5,406 nucleotides of DNA from Deltaproteobacteria bacterium (GCA_016218905.1 JACRCS010001086.1:1-5406), one strand, 5' to 3'. Positions 1-5,406 are shown, counted from the stretch's first letter. Program-made: numbers and translations. Notes: generated from the sequence alone by a model not told the origin.

Positions 1-222
1 CCCGGGAGTGTCCTCGGCCGTGATGACGGCGCGGACGCCGGGGAGCGCCTTCGCGGGGGCCGTGTCGATCTTCACGATTCGGGCGTGGGCGTGGGGGCTC
101 CGGAGGATCCGGCCGAAGAGCACGCCGGGAAGGGAGAGGTCCGTGGTGTAGCGGGCCCGGCCGGTCACCTTGTCGACCGCGTCGATGCGGGGAAGTCTCT
201 TTCCCACGACCGAGAATTCCAA
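1..222 (-). CDS. Molybdenum hydroxylase large subunit (CoxL/XdhA-like), N-terminal 74 residues only
   Basis: This is the start of the molybdopterin-binding catalytic subunit of a xanthine dehydrogenase/CO dehydrogenase-family enzyme; the gene continues past the left edge. Visible residues include VVGKRLPRIDAVDKVTGRA near positions 5-23, then YTTDL, GRILRSPHAHARI around 38-49 and LPGVRAVITAEDTPG at the cut. These are the hallmark opening blocks of the family: the V-G-x-x-x-x-R-x-D-x-x-x-K-V-T-G-x-A motif, then RSPHAHARI, then PGV-A-V-T-ED. The start is a TTG at 222 because a perfect AGGAGG lies 7 bases upstream and no ATG fits; a GTG at codon 6 is a weaker option. The small-subunit gene ends 11 bases upstream, so the two are surely co-expressed. 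The Mo-cofactor contacts and the active-site loop lie outside the window, so the substrate cannot be assigned. Family assignment is firm; a specific enzyme name is not. Confidence 0.9.
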   Translation of the reverse strand, partial: MEFSVVGKRLPRIDAVDKVTGRARYTTDLSLPGVLFGRILRSPHAHARIVKIDTAPAKALPGVRAVITAEDTPG

Positions 223-229
223 GGCCCTT

Positions 230-235
230 CCTCCT
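230..235 (-). promoter_or_regulatory. Ribosome binding site AGGAGG of the large-subunit gene, overlapping the small-subunit stop
   Basis: Read on the minus strand, the sequence TAGGAGG contains both the TAG stop of the small [2Fe-2S] subunit (234-236) and a consensus Shine-Dalgarno AGGAGG. The spacing to the TTG at 220-222 is 7 bases, which is near ideal and decides that start. The arrangement favours re-initiation by ribosomes finishing the small subunit, and would help keep the two subunits in balance. Confidence 0.8.
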
Positions 236-701
236 ACGCTTCTTCCTCCCGGACCGAGAGGACCGCCTCGACGATCTTCTTGTACCCCGTGCAGCGGCAG
301 AGGTTCCCGCCAATCCCCTTGACCGCGTCCCGCTCACCGGGCCGGGGGTTCTCGTCCAGGAGGGCCTTGGCCGACATGACCATCCCCGGCGTGCAGACGC
401 CGCACTGGACCGCCCCGTGCGCGACGAAGGCCTTCTGGATGGGGTGGAGCTCGCCCTCCCCTCCGGAGAGCCCCTCCACCGTGAGCACCTCCCGGCCGGC
501 GACCTGGCAGGCCAGGACCAGGCACGAGTTGACGCTCGCGCCGTCCAGGAGCACGGTGCACGCCCCGCACTCGCCGTAGCCGCACCCCATCTTCGTGCCG
601 GTCAGATGGAAGTGGTCCCGGAGGAGGTCGACGAGGAGGGTGTTCGCTTTGACCTCGGCCGAGACGCTCTCGCCGTTCAGGGTGAACCAAATCCTCTTCA
701 A
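234..701 (-). CDS. Molybdenum hydroxylase small subunit with two [2Fe-2S] clusters (CoxS-like)
   Basis: This 155-residue protein is the electron-transfer subunit that passes electrons from the molybdenum site to the FAD subunit in the cytoplasm. The N-terminal plant-type ferredoxin domain carries GCGYGECGACTV, with cluster ligands C40, C45, C48 and a fourth at C60. The C-terminal helical domain carries QCGVCTPGM (C100, C103) and GNLCRCTGY (C135, C137). All eight expected cysteines are present and the length is normal for a separate CoxS/NdhS/QorA-type subunit. The chosen start is a TTG at 701, giving MKRIWFTLNGE, the standard beginning of the family. It overlaps the stop of the FAD-subunit gene by four bases and has GGGGGAG 7 bases upstream. 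The reading frame stays open much further upstream, but that part lies on top of the FAD-subunit gene and does not resemble this family. The assignment is secure; the physiological substrate is unknown. Confidence 0.95.
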   Translation of the reverse strand: MKRIWFTLNGESVSAEVKANTLLVDLLRDHFHLTGTKMGCGYGECGACTVLLDGASVNSCLVLACQVAGREVLTVEGLSGGEGELHPIQKAFVAHGAVQCGVCTPGMVMSAKALLDENPRPGERDAVKGIGGNLCRCTGYKKIVEAVLSVREEEA

Positions 702-1579
702 GCGGGATCTCCCCCGGTTTGCAGAATGCGTTCCCGGCACCGGCGGACCGCCCGCCCGACGAGGACGGGGATCATCTCCCGGCGGTACTCCGCGCTGCAC
801 CGGAAGCTCTCCCTCGGGCTCGCCTCCTCCAAGGCCGCCCTGCCGAGCGCCTCGAGAAAGTCGTCTTCCACCCGGGCTCCGGGGAAGAGCGCCTCCGCCT
901 TCTTCGCCCTGAGGCAGACCGGGCCCGCGCAGGAGAGGGCAATCTTGCCGTCGAGGATGGTCCCGTCCGGATCCAGGGAGAGCCGGACCGCCGCTCCCAG
1001 GAGCGGGAGCTCCATGCAGGAGCGGCGCGTGAGCTTGAGGTACGCGCTGGAGGTCCGGGGCGGCGGCACCGGGAGCTCGATCTCCGTCAGAAGCTCTCCC
1101 GGCTTCAGGGTCGTCCCACACGGGCCGGCGAAGAATGCCTCGAGCGGAACGCGCCTCTCCCCTTCGGGTCCGAAGAGCCGGAGGCCGGCCTCATGCGCCA
1201 CGAGGGGAGGAACCGTGTCCGCCGAAGGGGCGGCGTTGCAGAGGTTGCCGCCGATGGTTCCGAGGTTCCGGACCTGGATGGACCCGAGGCTCTCCTCGGC
1301 GTCCGCCAGGGCCGGGAAGAGGGCCCGGACCCGCGGGGAGCGCTCGATGGCCCGATGGGTGACGCAGGCGCCCAGCCGGAGGAACCCGCCCTCTTCGCGG
1401 ATCGAGGAGAGGTTCGGGACCAGCCGGAGGGAGATCAGGTTCTCGGGCGCGAGCTCGCCCCGCTTCATCCGGACCAGGAGATCGGTTCCGCCCGCGAGGA
1501 CGAAGCTTCCCCGGCGACCGGCCAGGAGTCCCACCGCCTCCTCCACGGAAGCGGGCTCGAAGAGCTCGAAGTCGTTCAT
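698..1579 (-). CDS. Molybdenum hydroxylase medium subunit, FAD-binding (CoxM-like)
   Basis: This 293-residue protein is the flavoprotein subunit that takes electrons from the [2Fe-2S] subunit and hands them to an acceptor such as NAD, a quinone or ferredoxin. The N-terminal FAD-binding domain (PCMH fold) begins MNDFELFEPASVEEAV and shows both signature motifs: AGGTD at 29-33, and GTIGGNLCNAAPSAD at 107-121, which wraps the flavin pyrophosphate. The C-terminal CODH flavoprotein domain covers about 175-285 and ends with the typical SAEYRREMIPVLVGRA block at 262-277. Length matches the family (about 280-300). The ATG at 1579 has GGGGA 5 bases upstream and follows the LUD gene stop by 14 bases. 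Its TGA overlaps the TTG of the small subunit. No extra Fe-S motif is seen in the FAD domain, unlike 4-hydroxybenzoyl-CoA reductase, whose medium subunit has an inserted [4Fe-4S] loop, so that enzyme is unlikely. Confidence 0.95.
   Translation of the reverse strand: MNDFELFEPASVEEAVGLLAGRRGSFVLAGGTDLLVRMKRGELAPENLISLRLVPNLSSIREEGGFLRLGACVTHRAIERSPRVRALFPALADAEESLGSIQVRNLGTIGGNLCNAAPSADTVPPLVAHEAGLRLFGPEGERRVPLEAFFAGPCGTTLKPGELLTEIELPVPPPRTSSAYLKLTRRSCMELPLLGAAVRLSLDPDGTILDGKIALSCAGPVCLRAKKAEALFPGARVEDDFLEALGRAALEEASPRESFRCSAEYRREMIPVLVGRAVRRCRERILQTGGDPA
709..715 (-). promoter_or_regulatory. Ribosome binding site GGGGGAG supporting the TTG start of the small subunit
   Basis: On the minus strand GGGGGAG sits 7 bases before the TTG at 699-701, inside the last codons of the FAD-subunit gene. 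With the four-base TTGA overlap of start and stop, it argues for translational coupling of the medium and small subunits and for a genuine TTG initiation codon. Confidence 0.6.
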
Positions 1580-1593
1580 GAAGATCCCCGCCC

Positions 1594-2325
1594 TCAGAAG
1601 CCCAGGTCTTCGCCGACGATGAAGAGGTAGTAGTCCTGGATGCGGCGCGGCTTGTACTCGACGATCACCGTCACACGGCACCCCCGGACCTTCCCCCGGC
1701 AGTCGATGCAGACCCCCGTCTTGCTGCACGGGTTCGTTCGATCGTTCCGCTCCTTGTTGCCGGCCGGCGCGGAGTAGTTCTTCGTGACGTAGACCGCCTG
1801 CGAGAGGTCGCGGACGAGCTTGTTGCCCCCCACGATCACGAAGACGCGCTTCGGCCCGAAGATCATCCCGGCGACGCGGTTTCCGCTCCCGTCGATGTTG
1901 AAGATCTCTCCGTCCAGGGTCACGGCGTTCGCGCTCGTGATGAGGACGTCGCTCGTGAGGCTGGTGCGGCGCGTCAAGGCCTTCTCCTCCGGAGACTGTC
2001 CCGGTTTCCAGAGGTCGTAGACCTGGTTCCCCCGCTGCTGGAGCGCGGTCAGGATCCCCATCTGGCGGATCGTCACCGTGCCGGGGATGCTCACGGTCTC
2101 GGAAGGGGAGGTCAGCTCCAGAACCCGCCGGCGACACTCCTCCACCGTGGGAAAGAAGGCCGTCTCGATCTCGGATTCCTTGTTCTGCATGGCCCAGACC
2201 ACCTGGGCCGCCTTCTTCTCGTAGAGCCACCGCAGGAAGGTGGGTCGGGTCTCCTTGGCCGCTTCCGTCTCCCAAAAGTCGGTCCGGCTGCACCGTTCAT
2301 CCAAGTTCATCTCGCTCGGCTTCAT
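1594..2325 (-). CDS. LUD-domain (DUF162, LutC/YkgG-like) protein with C-terminal four-Cys cluster
   Basis: This 243-residue protein belongs to the LUD family, named for the lactate-oxidation proteins LutB/LutC; the biochemical role of this stand-alone subgroup is not established. Core family blocks are visible: PTVEECRRRVLEL (59-71), VSIPGTVTIRQMGI (78-91, in place of the usual Gly-Gly-Ser-x-T-L), TSDVLITSANAVTLDGEIFN (124-143), IDGSGNRVAGMIFGPKRVFV (144-163) and GGNKLVRDL (166-174). Near the C-terminus comes PCSKTGVCIDC plus a further Cys, giving C200-x5-C206-x2-C209-x6-C216, a likely metal or Fe-S site. It ends VGEDLGF, typical of the subgroup. No signal peptide or membrane segment is seen, so it is probably cytoplasmic. 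The ATG at 2325 is preferred: GGAG lies 6 bases upstream and it avoids overlap with the aminotransferase (gap 16 bases). ATG at 2310 is possible; the open frame up to 2406 would overlap the aminotransferase. Automated naming as a lactate utilization protein should not be read as function, since lutA and lutB are absent here. Confidence 0.88.
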   Translation of the reverse strand: MKPSEMNLDERCSRTDFWETEAAKETRPTFLRWLYEKKAAQVVWAMQNKESEIETAFFPTVEECRRRVLELTSPSETVSIPGTVTIRQMGILTALQQRGNQVYDLWKPGQSPEEKALTRRTSLTSDVLITSANAVTLDGEIFNIDGSGNRVAGMIFGPKRVFVIVGGNKLVRDLSQAVYVTKNYSAPAGNKERNDRTNPCSKTGVCIDCRGKVRGCRVTVIVEYKPRRIQDYYLFIVGEDLGF

Positions 2326-2341
2326 CTCCCGCTCCAACCTT

Positions 2342-3493
2342 TCACCGGAGTGCCTCCCGGATCCTTTCCATCGCCTCGCGGAGGAGCGGAAAAGAGACGC
2401 TGCCAAAACAGATCCTCAGGTGTCCTTCGCCCGCGGGACCATAACGGCTTCCCGGGTGCACGGCGACCCGGGCGCGGTCGGCGAGGAGCCTCGCCACCTC
2501 TTCCGAGGAGCCGCGCGCCGAGACGTCCGGGAAGAGGACGATGCCGCTCTGGGGTCGCCGGCACGAGACGCCTTCGATTCCGTTCAACGCCTCGACGCAG
2601 TAGTCGCGCCTCGGTCGACACTCCTCTCTCCACTCCCGGAGGAAGTCCTGAGGTCCCTCGGCCGCGGCCTGGGCGGCCGCCTGGGCCGCGATGCACGGGT
2701 GCGGATTGTCATTGCGGTGCAGGCGGAGGAAGAGCTCCAGGAGCGCCGGCGGCATGACCGCGTACCCCACCCTCAGGCCCCCGATCCCGTACGCCTTCGA
2801 GAAGCTGTTGACGAGGATGGTCCTCTCCTTCATGCCGGGAAGGGCGGCGATGGAGAGGTGCCGGCCTTCATAGACGAAGCGGTCGTGGACCTCGTCCGTC
2901 AACACGAGCAGGTCCTGCTCGCAGGCGATGCGGGCGATCTCCTGAAGCACCTCCTCGGGGTAGACCATGCCCGTCGGGTTCTCCGGATTGACGAGGCAGA
3001 TCATCCGGGTCCGGGAGGAGACGGCCCGGGCCAGCCGCTCGACCGGAAAGGAGAGGTCCGCGGAGAAGGGAATGAAGACGGGCTTCGCGCCGGCCATCAC
3101 CACGTTCTTCGTAATCATCTGGAACGTGGGGTCCGGAAGGATCACCTCGTCGGCCCGGTCGGCAAAGGTCCAGACGGCGGTGAAGAGCGCCCCGCTGGCG
3201 CCGGAGGTGACGACGATCTCGCGCTCCGGGTCGGCCTCGATTCCCTTCTCCGCCTCGAGCTGCCTCGCGATCGCCTCCCGCAGCGGGAGAAGGCCTCGGC
3301 TCTCGCCGTAGTGGAAGAACCCCCCGCCCGCGGCGCGCTGGAAGGCCTCCCGAATGTGGGCCGGGGGCTCGAAACCGGGAAAGGCGACCAGAAGATCGAT
3401 CACATCCCGGTCGGCGATCCGTCGGTCCAGGTAGGCTCGAAAGCCCTCATCCGTCGCGGGGACGGAGTCGACCCTACTTCTTGTAGAGGGCAT
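2342..3493 (-). CDS. PLP-dependent class I/II aminotransferase (fold type I)
   Basis: This 383-residue cytoplasmic enzyme should transfer an amino group between an amino acid or amine and a 2-oxo acid. Visible family elements are: the N-terminal substrate segment DVIDLLVAFPGFEPP (30-44); Y62 in FFHYGESRG; the PLP-phosphate loop TSGASGAL (96-103); NPENPTG (169-175) with cofactor Asn172; LTDEVHD (198-204) with Asp200, which pairs with the pyridine nitrogen; and SFSKAYGIGGLRVGY (230-244) with the Schiff-base Lys233. Arg360 in HLRICFG is the expected carboxylate-binding Arg. Two positions differ from common relatives: the usual GxP of the N-terminal segment reads AFP, and the residue three after Asp200, commonly Tyr, is His203. 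The ATG at 3493 lies within the binding-protein gene (20-base overlap); a TTG at 3496 is adjacent, and no in-frame start exists just after that gene's stop. The Shine-Dalgarno is weak, so translation may depend on coupling. Family is certain, substrate is not. Confidence 0.93.
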   Translation of the reverse strand: MPSTRSRVDSVPATDEGFRAYLDRRIADRDVIDLLVAFPGFEPPAHIREAFQRAAGGGFFHYGESRGLLPLREAIARQLEAEKGIEADPEREIVVTSGASGALFTAVWTFADRADEVILPDPTFQMITKNVVMAGAKPVFIPFSADLSFPVERLARAVSSRTRMICLVNPENPTGMVYPEEVLQEIARIACEQDLLVLTDEVHDRFVYEGRHLSIAALPGMKERTILVNSFSKAYGIGGLRVGYAVMPPALLELFLRLHRNDNPHPCIAAQAAAQAAAEGPQDFLREWREECRPRRDYCVEALNGIEGVSCRRPQSGIVLFPDVSARGSSEEVARLLADRARVAVHPGSRYGPAGEGHLRICFGSVSFPLLREAMERIREALR

Positions 3494-4463
3494 CAATGAA
3501 ACCCGAGCCGTCCAGCCTCTTGATGATCGTGGAGTCCACCATCTTCGAAGGATCCGCGCTCCTGGCCGCGGGGTTCTTCTCCGCGAGCCAGGTCAGCAGG
3601 ACCTGGACGCCCTCCACCTGGGCATAGGGCTTTTCCGGAACGCCTTTGATCAGGACCTGGTTGTAGGTCTCCTCCAGAGCGTCCATGTCGTCGATCTTCA
3701 TGGACTTCTTCATGACCGCCAAGGTCTCCTGCTTGTGCGTCCGCATGTAGTGGATCCCGGAGACCACCCCCCTCAGAACCTTCTCCACCATCTGCGGGTT
3801 CTTCTGGAGATTGGCCTTCGTGGTCGCGATGACGATCATCTCGGCGGGGATCCTGAGATCGAGGAGGTCGAGGAGCGTATTCATCCCCGTCTTCCTCGCC
3901 ATCAGGTTCAGCGGAGGTTCGATGATCGTCGCCTGAACGTTGCCCGACTCGAGGGCGGCGAGCCTCTGCGCCGGAGCGCCCACCTGGAGCAGGGTCACGT
4001 CGCTCGGGCCCAGGCCCAACCTCTTCAGGGCCGTCCTCGCCTGGAACTCCGAGTTCGCGCCGAAGGCGCTGATCCCGACGGCCTTCCCCTTCAACTGCTC
4101 GGGCCTGGTGATCGTCTTGGCGCTCACCAGGTGGCCGTCCACGTAGTTGAAGATCCCGCCGACGATGACGATGTCCGCCCCGCCCAGCATGGCCTGTATG
4201 GCATCCGTCCCTCCGGAGCAGCTGATCGCCACCGATTCGGCGACGAGAGCCGTGGTAGCCATCGTGCCGCTGTTGAAGTACTTCAGCTCCACGTCGAGGC
4301 CCTGCTTTTCGAACATCCCGCTCTCTTTGGCCATGATCAGGGGCATGGTCTTGCCGCTCGGCATGGGCATGCCGAAGAGGACCTTGTCCAGGGCCCGGGC
4401 CTGGCCGCTCAAGCCGATACACGCCGCAAGCGGCAGAACGATCGACAGCAACTTTTTCTTCAT
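3474..4463 (-). CDS. ABC transporter substrate-binding protein, NMT1/SsuA/TauA-like, exported
   Basis: This 329-residue protein captures a small solute outside the cytoplasmic membrane for the importer encoded just upstream. The N-terminus is a clear signal peptide: MKKK, a hydrophobic core (LLSIVLPLAACIGLSG), and ARA at 22-24 as a likely signal peptidase I site, leaving LDKVLFGMP as mature start. A possible lipobox LAAC ends at C15, so a lipoprotein is not excluded. The mature part has the NMT1/THI5-like, NitT/TauT family pattern: AKESGMFEKQGLDVELKYFN (45-64), a Gly-rich segment SCSGGTDAIQAMLGGADIVIVGG (81-103), LKGKAVGIS (124-132), and RLAALESGNVQATIIEPP (167-184). The ATG at 4463 has GGGAG 6 bases upstream. 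It lies 67 bases after the ATPase stop, the largest gap in the window. Family members bind nitrate, sulfonates, pyrimidines or riboflavin precursors and many unknown ligands; sequence alone does not name the ligand. Its operon with a molybdenum hydroxylase suggests that enzyme's substrate as a candidate. Confidence 0.93.
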   Translation of the reverse strand: MKKKLLSIVLPLAACIGLSGQARALDKVLFGMPMPSGKTMPLIMAKESGMFEKQGLDVELKYFNSGTMATTALVAESVAISCSGGTDAIQAMLGGADIVIVGGIFNYVDGHLVSAKTITRPEQLKGKAVGISAFGANSEFQARTALKRLGLGPSDVTLLQVGAPAQRLAALESGNVQATIIEPPLNLMARKTGMNTLLDLLDLRIPAEMIVIATTKANLQKNPQMVEKVLRGVVSGIHYMRTHKQETLAVMKKSMKIDDMDALEETYNQVLIKGVPEKPYAQVEGVQVLLTWLAEKNPAARSADPSKMVDSTIIKRLDGSGFIDALYKK

Positions 4464-4530
4464 CCCCTACTCCCTGTCTTGGATGGGCAGAACGTGGCCT
4501 TGAGGCGCTTTTCCCGCCTGGGATCCGAGA
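4464..4530 (-). other. 67-base spacer between ATPase and binding-protein genes, with a small stem
   Basis: This is the only sizeable gap in the operon. It holds a short perfect inverted repeat (AGGCG at 4515-4519 and CGCCT at 4503-4507 on the minus strand, loop of 7 bases) and the GGGAG ribosome site for the binding protein. No run of T follows the stem, so it is not an intrinsic terminator. A role in mRNA processing or stability, which would allow more binding protein than ATPase to be made, is possible but speculative. No convincing promoter was seen. Confidence 0.35.
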
Positions 4531-5340
4531 TCACCGCGAGGCTTCGTACGCCGTCTCTTCCATGCTCCTCTTCACCTCCTTCTCGATGAGCCTCCAGATG
4601 TGATCCTGGTACCCGAGGAAACGCACGTCCCTCTTGATCCCGTAGGCGCGGGGTCTTTCGATCTCGATCGGGATCGACTCCTTGATGGCGCCCGGATGGG
4701 CAGAAAAGACGATCACCCGGTCGGAGAGGTAGACGGCTTCGTCGATCTGGTGGGTCACGAAGAGGACGGTCTTCTTCGTCTTCTGCCAGATCGAGAGGAG
4801 CTCTCCCTGCATCACTTCGCGGGTCTGGGCGTCGAGCGCGGCGAAGGGCTCGTCCATGAGCAGGACGTCCGGATCCACGGCGAGGGCACGGGCCAGGTTC
4901 GCCCTCTGCTGCATCCCGCCTGAGAGCTCGTGGGGGTAGTGGTCCTGGAACTTCGTCAGGCCGACGAGGTCGATGAACTTCTTGGCGATCGGGAGGGCCT
5001 CCTTGTGCGGGACCGCCTGGCACTCGAGACCGTACGCCACGTTCTTGAGAACCGTCCGCCACGGGAGCAGCGCGGGAGACTGGAAGACCATGGCCCGGTC
5101 CCTTCCCGGACCGGCGATGGGCCGGTCGTTCAGGGAGATCTCTCCGCTGGTCGGCTTCAACAGCCCGTCCACGATGCTGAGAAAGGTGGTCTTACCGCAT
5201 CCGCTCGGCCCGACCAGGGAGACGAACTCGCCCTCTTCCACGTGGAGGTTGATCCGGTCCAGGGCGGAGATCCTCTTTCCGGACCGGGGCTGGACGAACT
5301 CCATGCAGACGTCCGCCGATCTGAGTAGGACTCCGCTCAT
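4531..5340 (-). CDS. ABC transporter ATP-binding protein, NitT/TauT (SsuB/TauB-like) type
   Basis: This 269-residue cytoplasmic ATPase powers the importer. All nucleotide-binding elements are intact: Walker A GPSGCGKT (44-51), Q-loop Gln87 in MVFQSPALLPW, signature LSGGMQQR (139-146), Walker B VLLMDEP (159-165), D-loop ALD (168-170) and switch His197 in VTHQIDEAVYLSDRV. The LLPWRTVLKNVAYGLE stretch (91-106) and the length are typical of the nitrate/sulfonate/taurine group rather than of amino-acid or sugar importers. The ATG at 5340 is chosen because it forms an ATGA overlap with the permease stop and has GGAG 7 bases upstream; a GTG at 5367 in the same frame would overlap the permease further and add nine residues that the family lacks. 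It pairs with the permease before it and the binding protein after it. No defect was seen. Confidence 0.96.
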   Translation of the reverse strand: MSGVLLRSADVCMEFVQPRSGKRISALDRINLHVEEGEFVSLVGPSGCGKTTFLSIVDGLLKPTSGEISLNDRPIAGPGRDRAMVFQSPALLPWRTVLKNVAYGLECQAVPHKEALPIAKKFIDLVGLTKFQDHYPHELSGGMQQRANLARALAVDPDVLLMDEPFAALDAQTREVMQGELLSIWQKTKKTVLFVTHQIDEAVYLSDRVIVFSAHPGAIKESIPIEIERPRAYGIKRDVRFLGYQDHIWRLIEKEVKRSMEETAYEASR

Positions 5341-5406
5341 GTGCGCGCTCCGACCTTGGGCCTCCACCGGTCGAAACGACGCTCGAGGCGCGAGAGAAGG
5401 CCTACC
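5337..5406 (-). CDS. ABC transporter permease, C-terminal 22 residues only
   Basis: Reading in from the right edge, an open frame gives VGLLSRLERRFDRWRPKVGART and then a TGA that overlaps the ATPase start (ATGA). The pattern of a short hydrophobic end, then RLERR and a basic, Trp-containing tail (RWRP), is the usual C-terminus of NitT/TauT-type (SsuC/TauC-like) permeases, and the position directly before the ATPase fits. The rest of the protein, including the membrane helices and the coupling loop, is outside the window. Identification rests on a short stretch plus context. Confidence 0.72.
   Translation of the reverse strand, partial: VGLLSRLERRFDRWRPKVGART

Noticed and set aside
702..1121. 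N-terminal extension of the [2Fe-2S] subunit, as its frame is open upstream
   Set aside because: The extension overlaps the FAD-subunit gene, is Gly/Pro/Arg-rich shadow sequence, and the family begins at the KRIWFTLNGE block.
1..1579. Naming the M-S-L set as aerobic CO dehydrogenase (coxMSL)
   Set aside because: Gene order and subunit types agree, but the active-site loop is outside the window and many non-CO hydroxylases share this order.
417..1622. Long plus-strand open frames (about 300-400 codons) opposite the FAD and Fe-S subunits
   Set aside because: Composition is Arg/Pro/Ser-rich without family motifs, and the opposite strand encodes intact CoxM- and CoxS-like proteins.
1580..2293. 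Fusion of an extra N-terminal domain to the FAD subunit through the open frame upstream
   Set aside because: The upstream part overlaps the LUD gene out of frame and resembles no domain; a good ATG with a ribosome site at 1579 fits the family start exactly.
1594..2325. Calling the LUD protein a lactate-oxidation enzyme
   Set aside because: Neither the CCG-domain protein LutA nor the ferredoxin-like LutB is present, and the context is a transporter plus a molybdenum hydroxylase.
2240..3499. 419-codon open frame on the plus strand opposite the aminotransferase
   Set aside because: It mirrors a gene with clear PLP-enzyme motifs, has low-complexity Arg/Gly/Asp/Glu-rich composition and no recognisable domain. 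Long antisense frames are expected in GC-rich DNA.
4503..4519. Intrinsic terminator between ATPase and binding-protein genes
   Set aside because: The stem has only 5 base pairs and is not followed by a T-run on the coding strand.
1..5406. CRISPR array, insertion sequence, tRNA or phage element
   Set aside because: No regularly spaced direct repeats, transposase motifs, terminal inverted repeats or tRNA-like folds were seen; coding genes fill almost the whole window.

Overview
The window is a dense, GC-rich stretch of bacterial DNA in which every supported gene lies on the minus strand, so it reads from high to low coordinates. Codon third positions are strongly G/C. Genes are separated by 11-67 bases or overlap by 4-20 bases, which is what one long operon looks like. 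Both ends are cut: the first gene (a transporter permease) enters from the right edge and the last gene (a molybdenum hydroxylase large subunit) runs off the left edge. No promoter, terminator, RNA gene, mobile element, repeat array or CRISPR was found. The gene content (a NitT/TauT-type importer, a small LUD-domain protein with a Cys cluster, and a CoxMSL-type enzyme) is common in soil, sediment and anaerobic lineages such as former Deltaproteobacteria, NC10 or Rokubacteria. That placement is an inference from style, not a determination.

Right part (5406-3474): an ABC importer of the nitrate/sulfonate/taurine type. It consists of the last 22 residues of the permease, a complete ATPase overlapping it through an ATGA junction, and after 67 bases a complete exported substrate-binding protein of the NMT1/SsuA-like fold.

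Middle part (3493-1594): a fold-type I PLP aminotransferase that starts inside the end of the binding-protein gene, then a small LUD-domain (DUF162) protein with a C-terminal four-cysteine cluster. Databases usually call the latter a lactate utilization protein, but no lutA or lutB partner is present here.

Left part (1579-1): the three subunits of a xanthine dehydrogenase/CO dehydrogenase-family molybdenum hydroxylase in the order medium FAD subunit, small [2Fe-2S] subunit, large molybdopterin subunit (M-S-L). The first two are complete and carry all expected cofactor residues. Only the first 74 residues of the large subunit are in view, so its active-site loop, which would separate a true CO dehydrogenase from an organic-substrate hydroxylase, cannot be read.

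Taken together, the layout suggests a catabolic or salvage operon: a small organic compound is imported, hydroxylated by the molybdoenzyme with electrons leaving via FAD and Fe-S centres, and an amino group is moved by the aminotransferase. The LUD protein may have a redox or accessory role. The substrate is unknown. The combination is the most interesting feature of the window, but each gene belongs to a known family.
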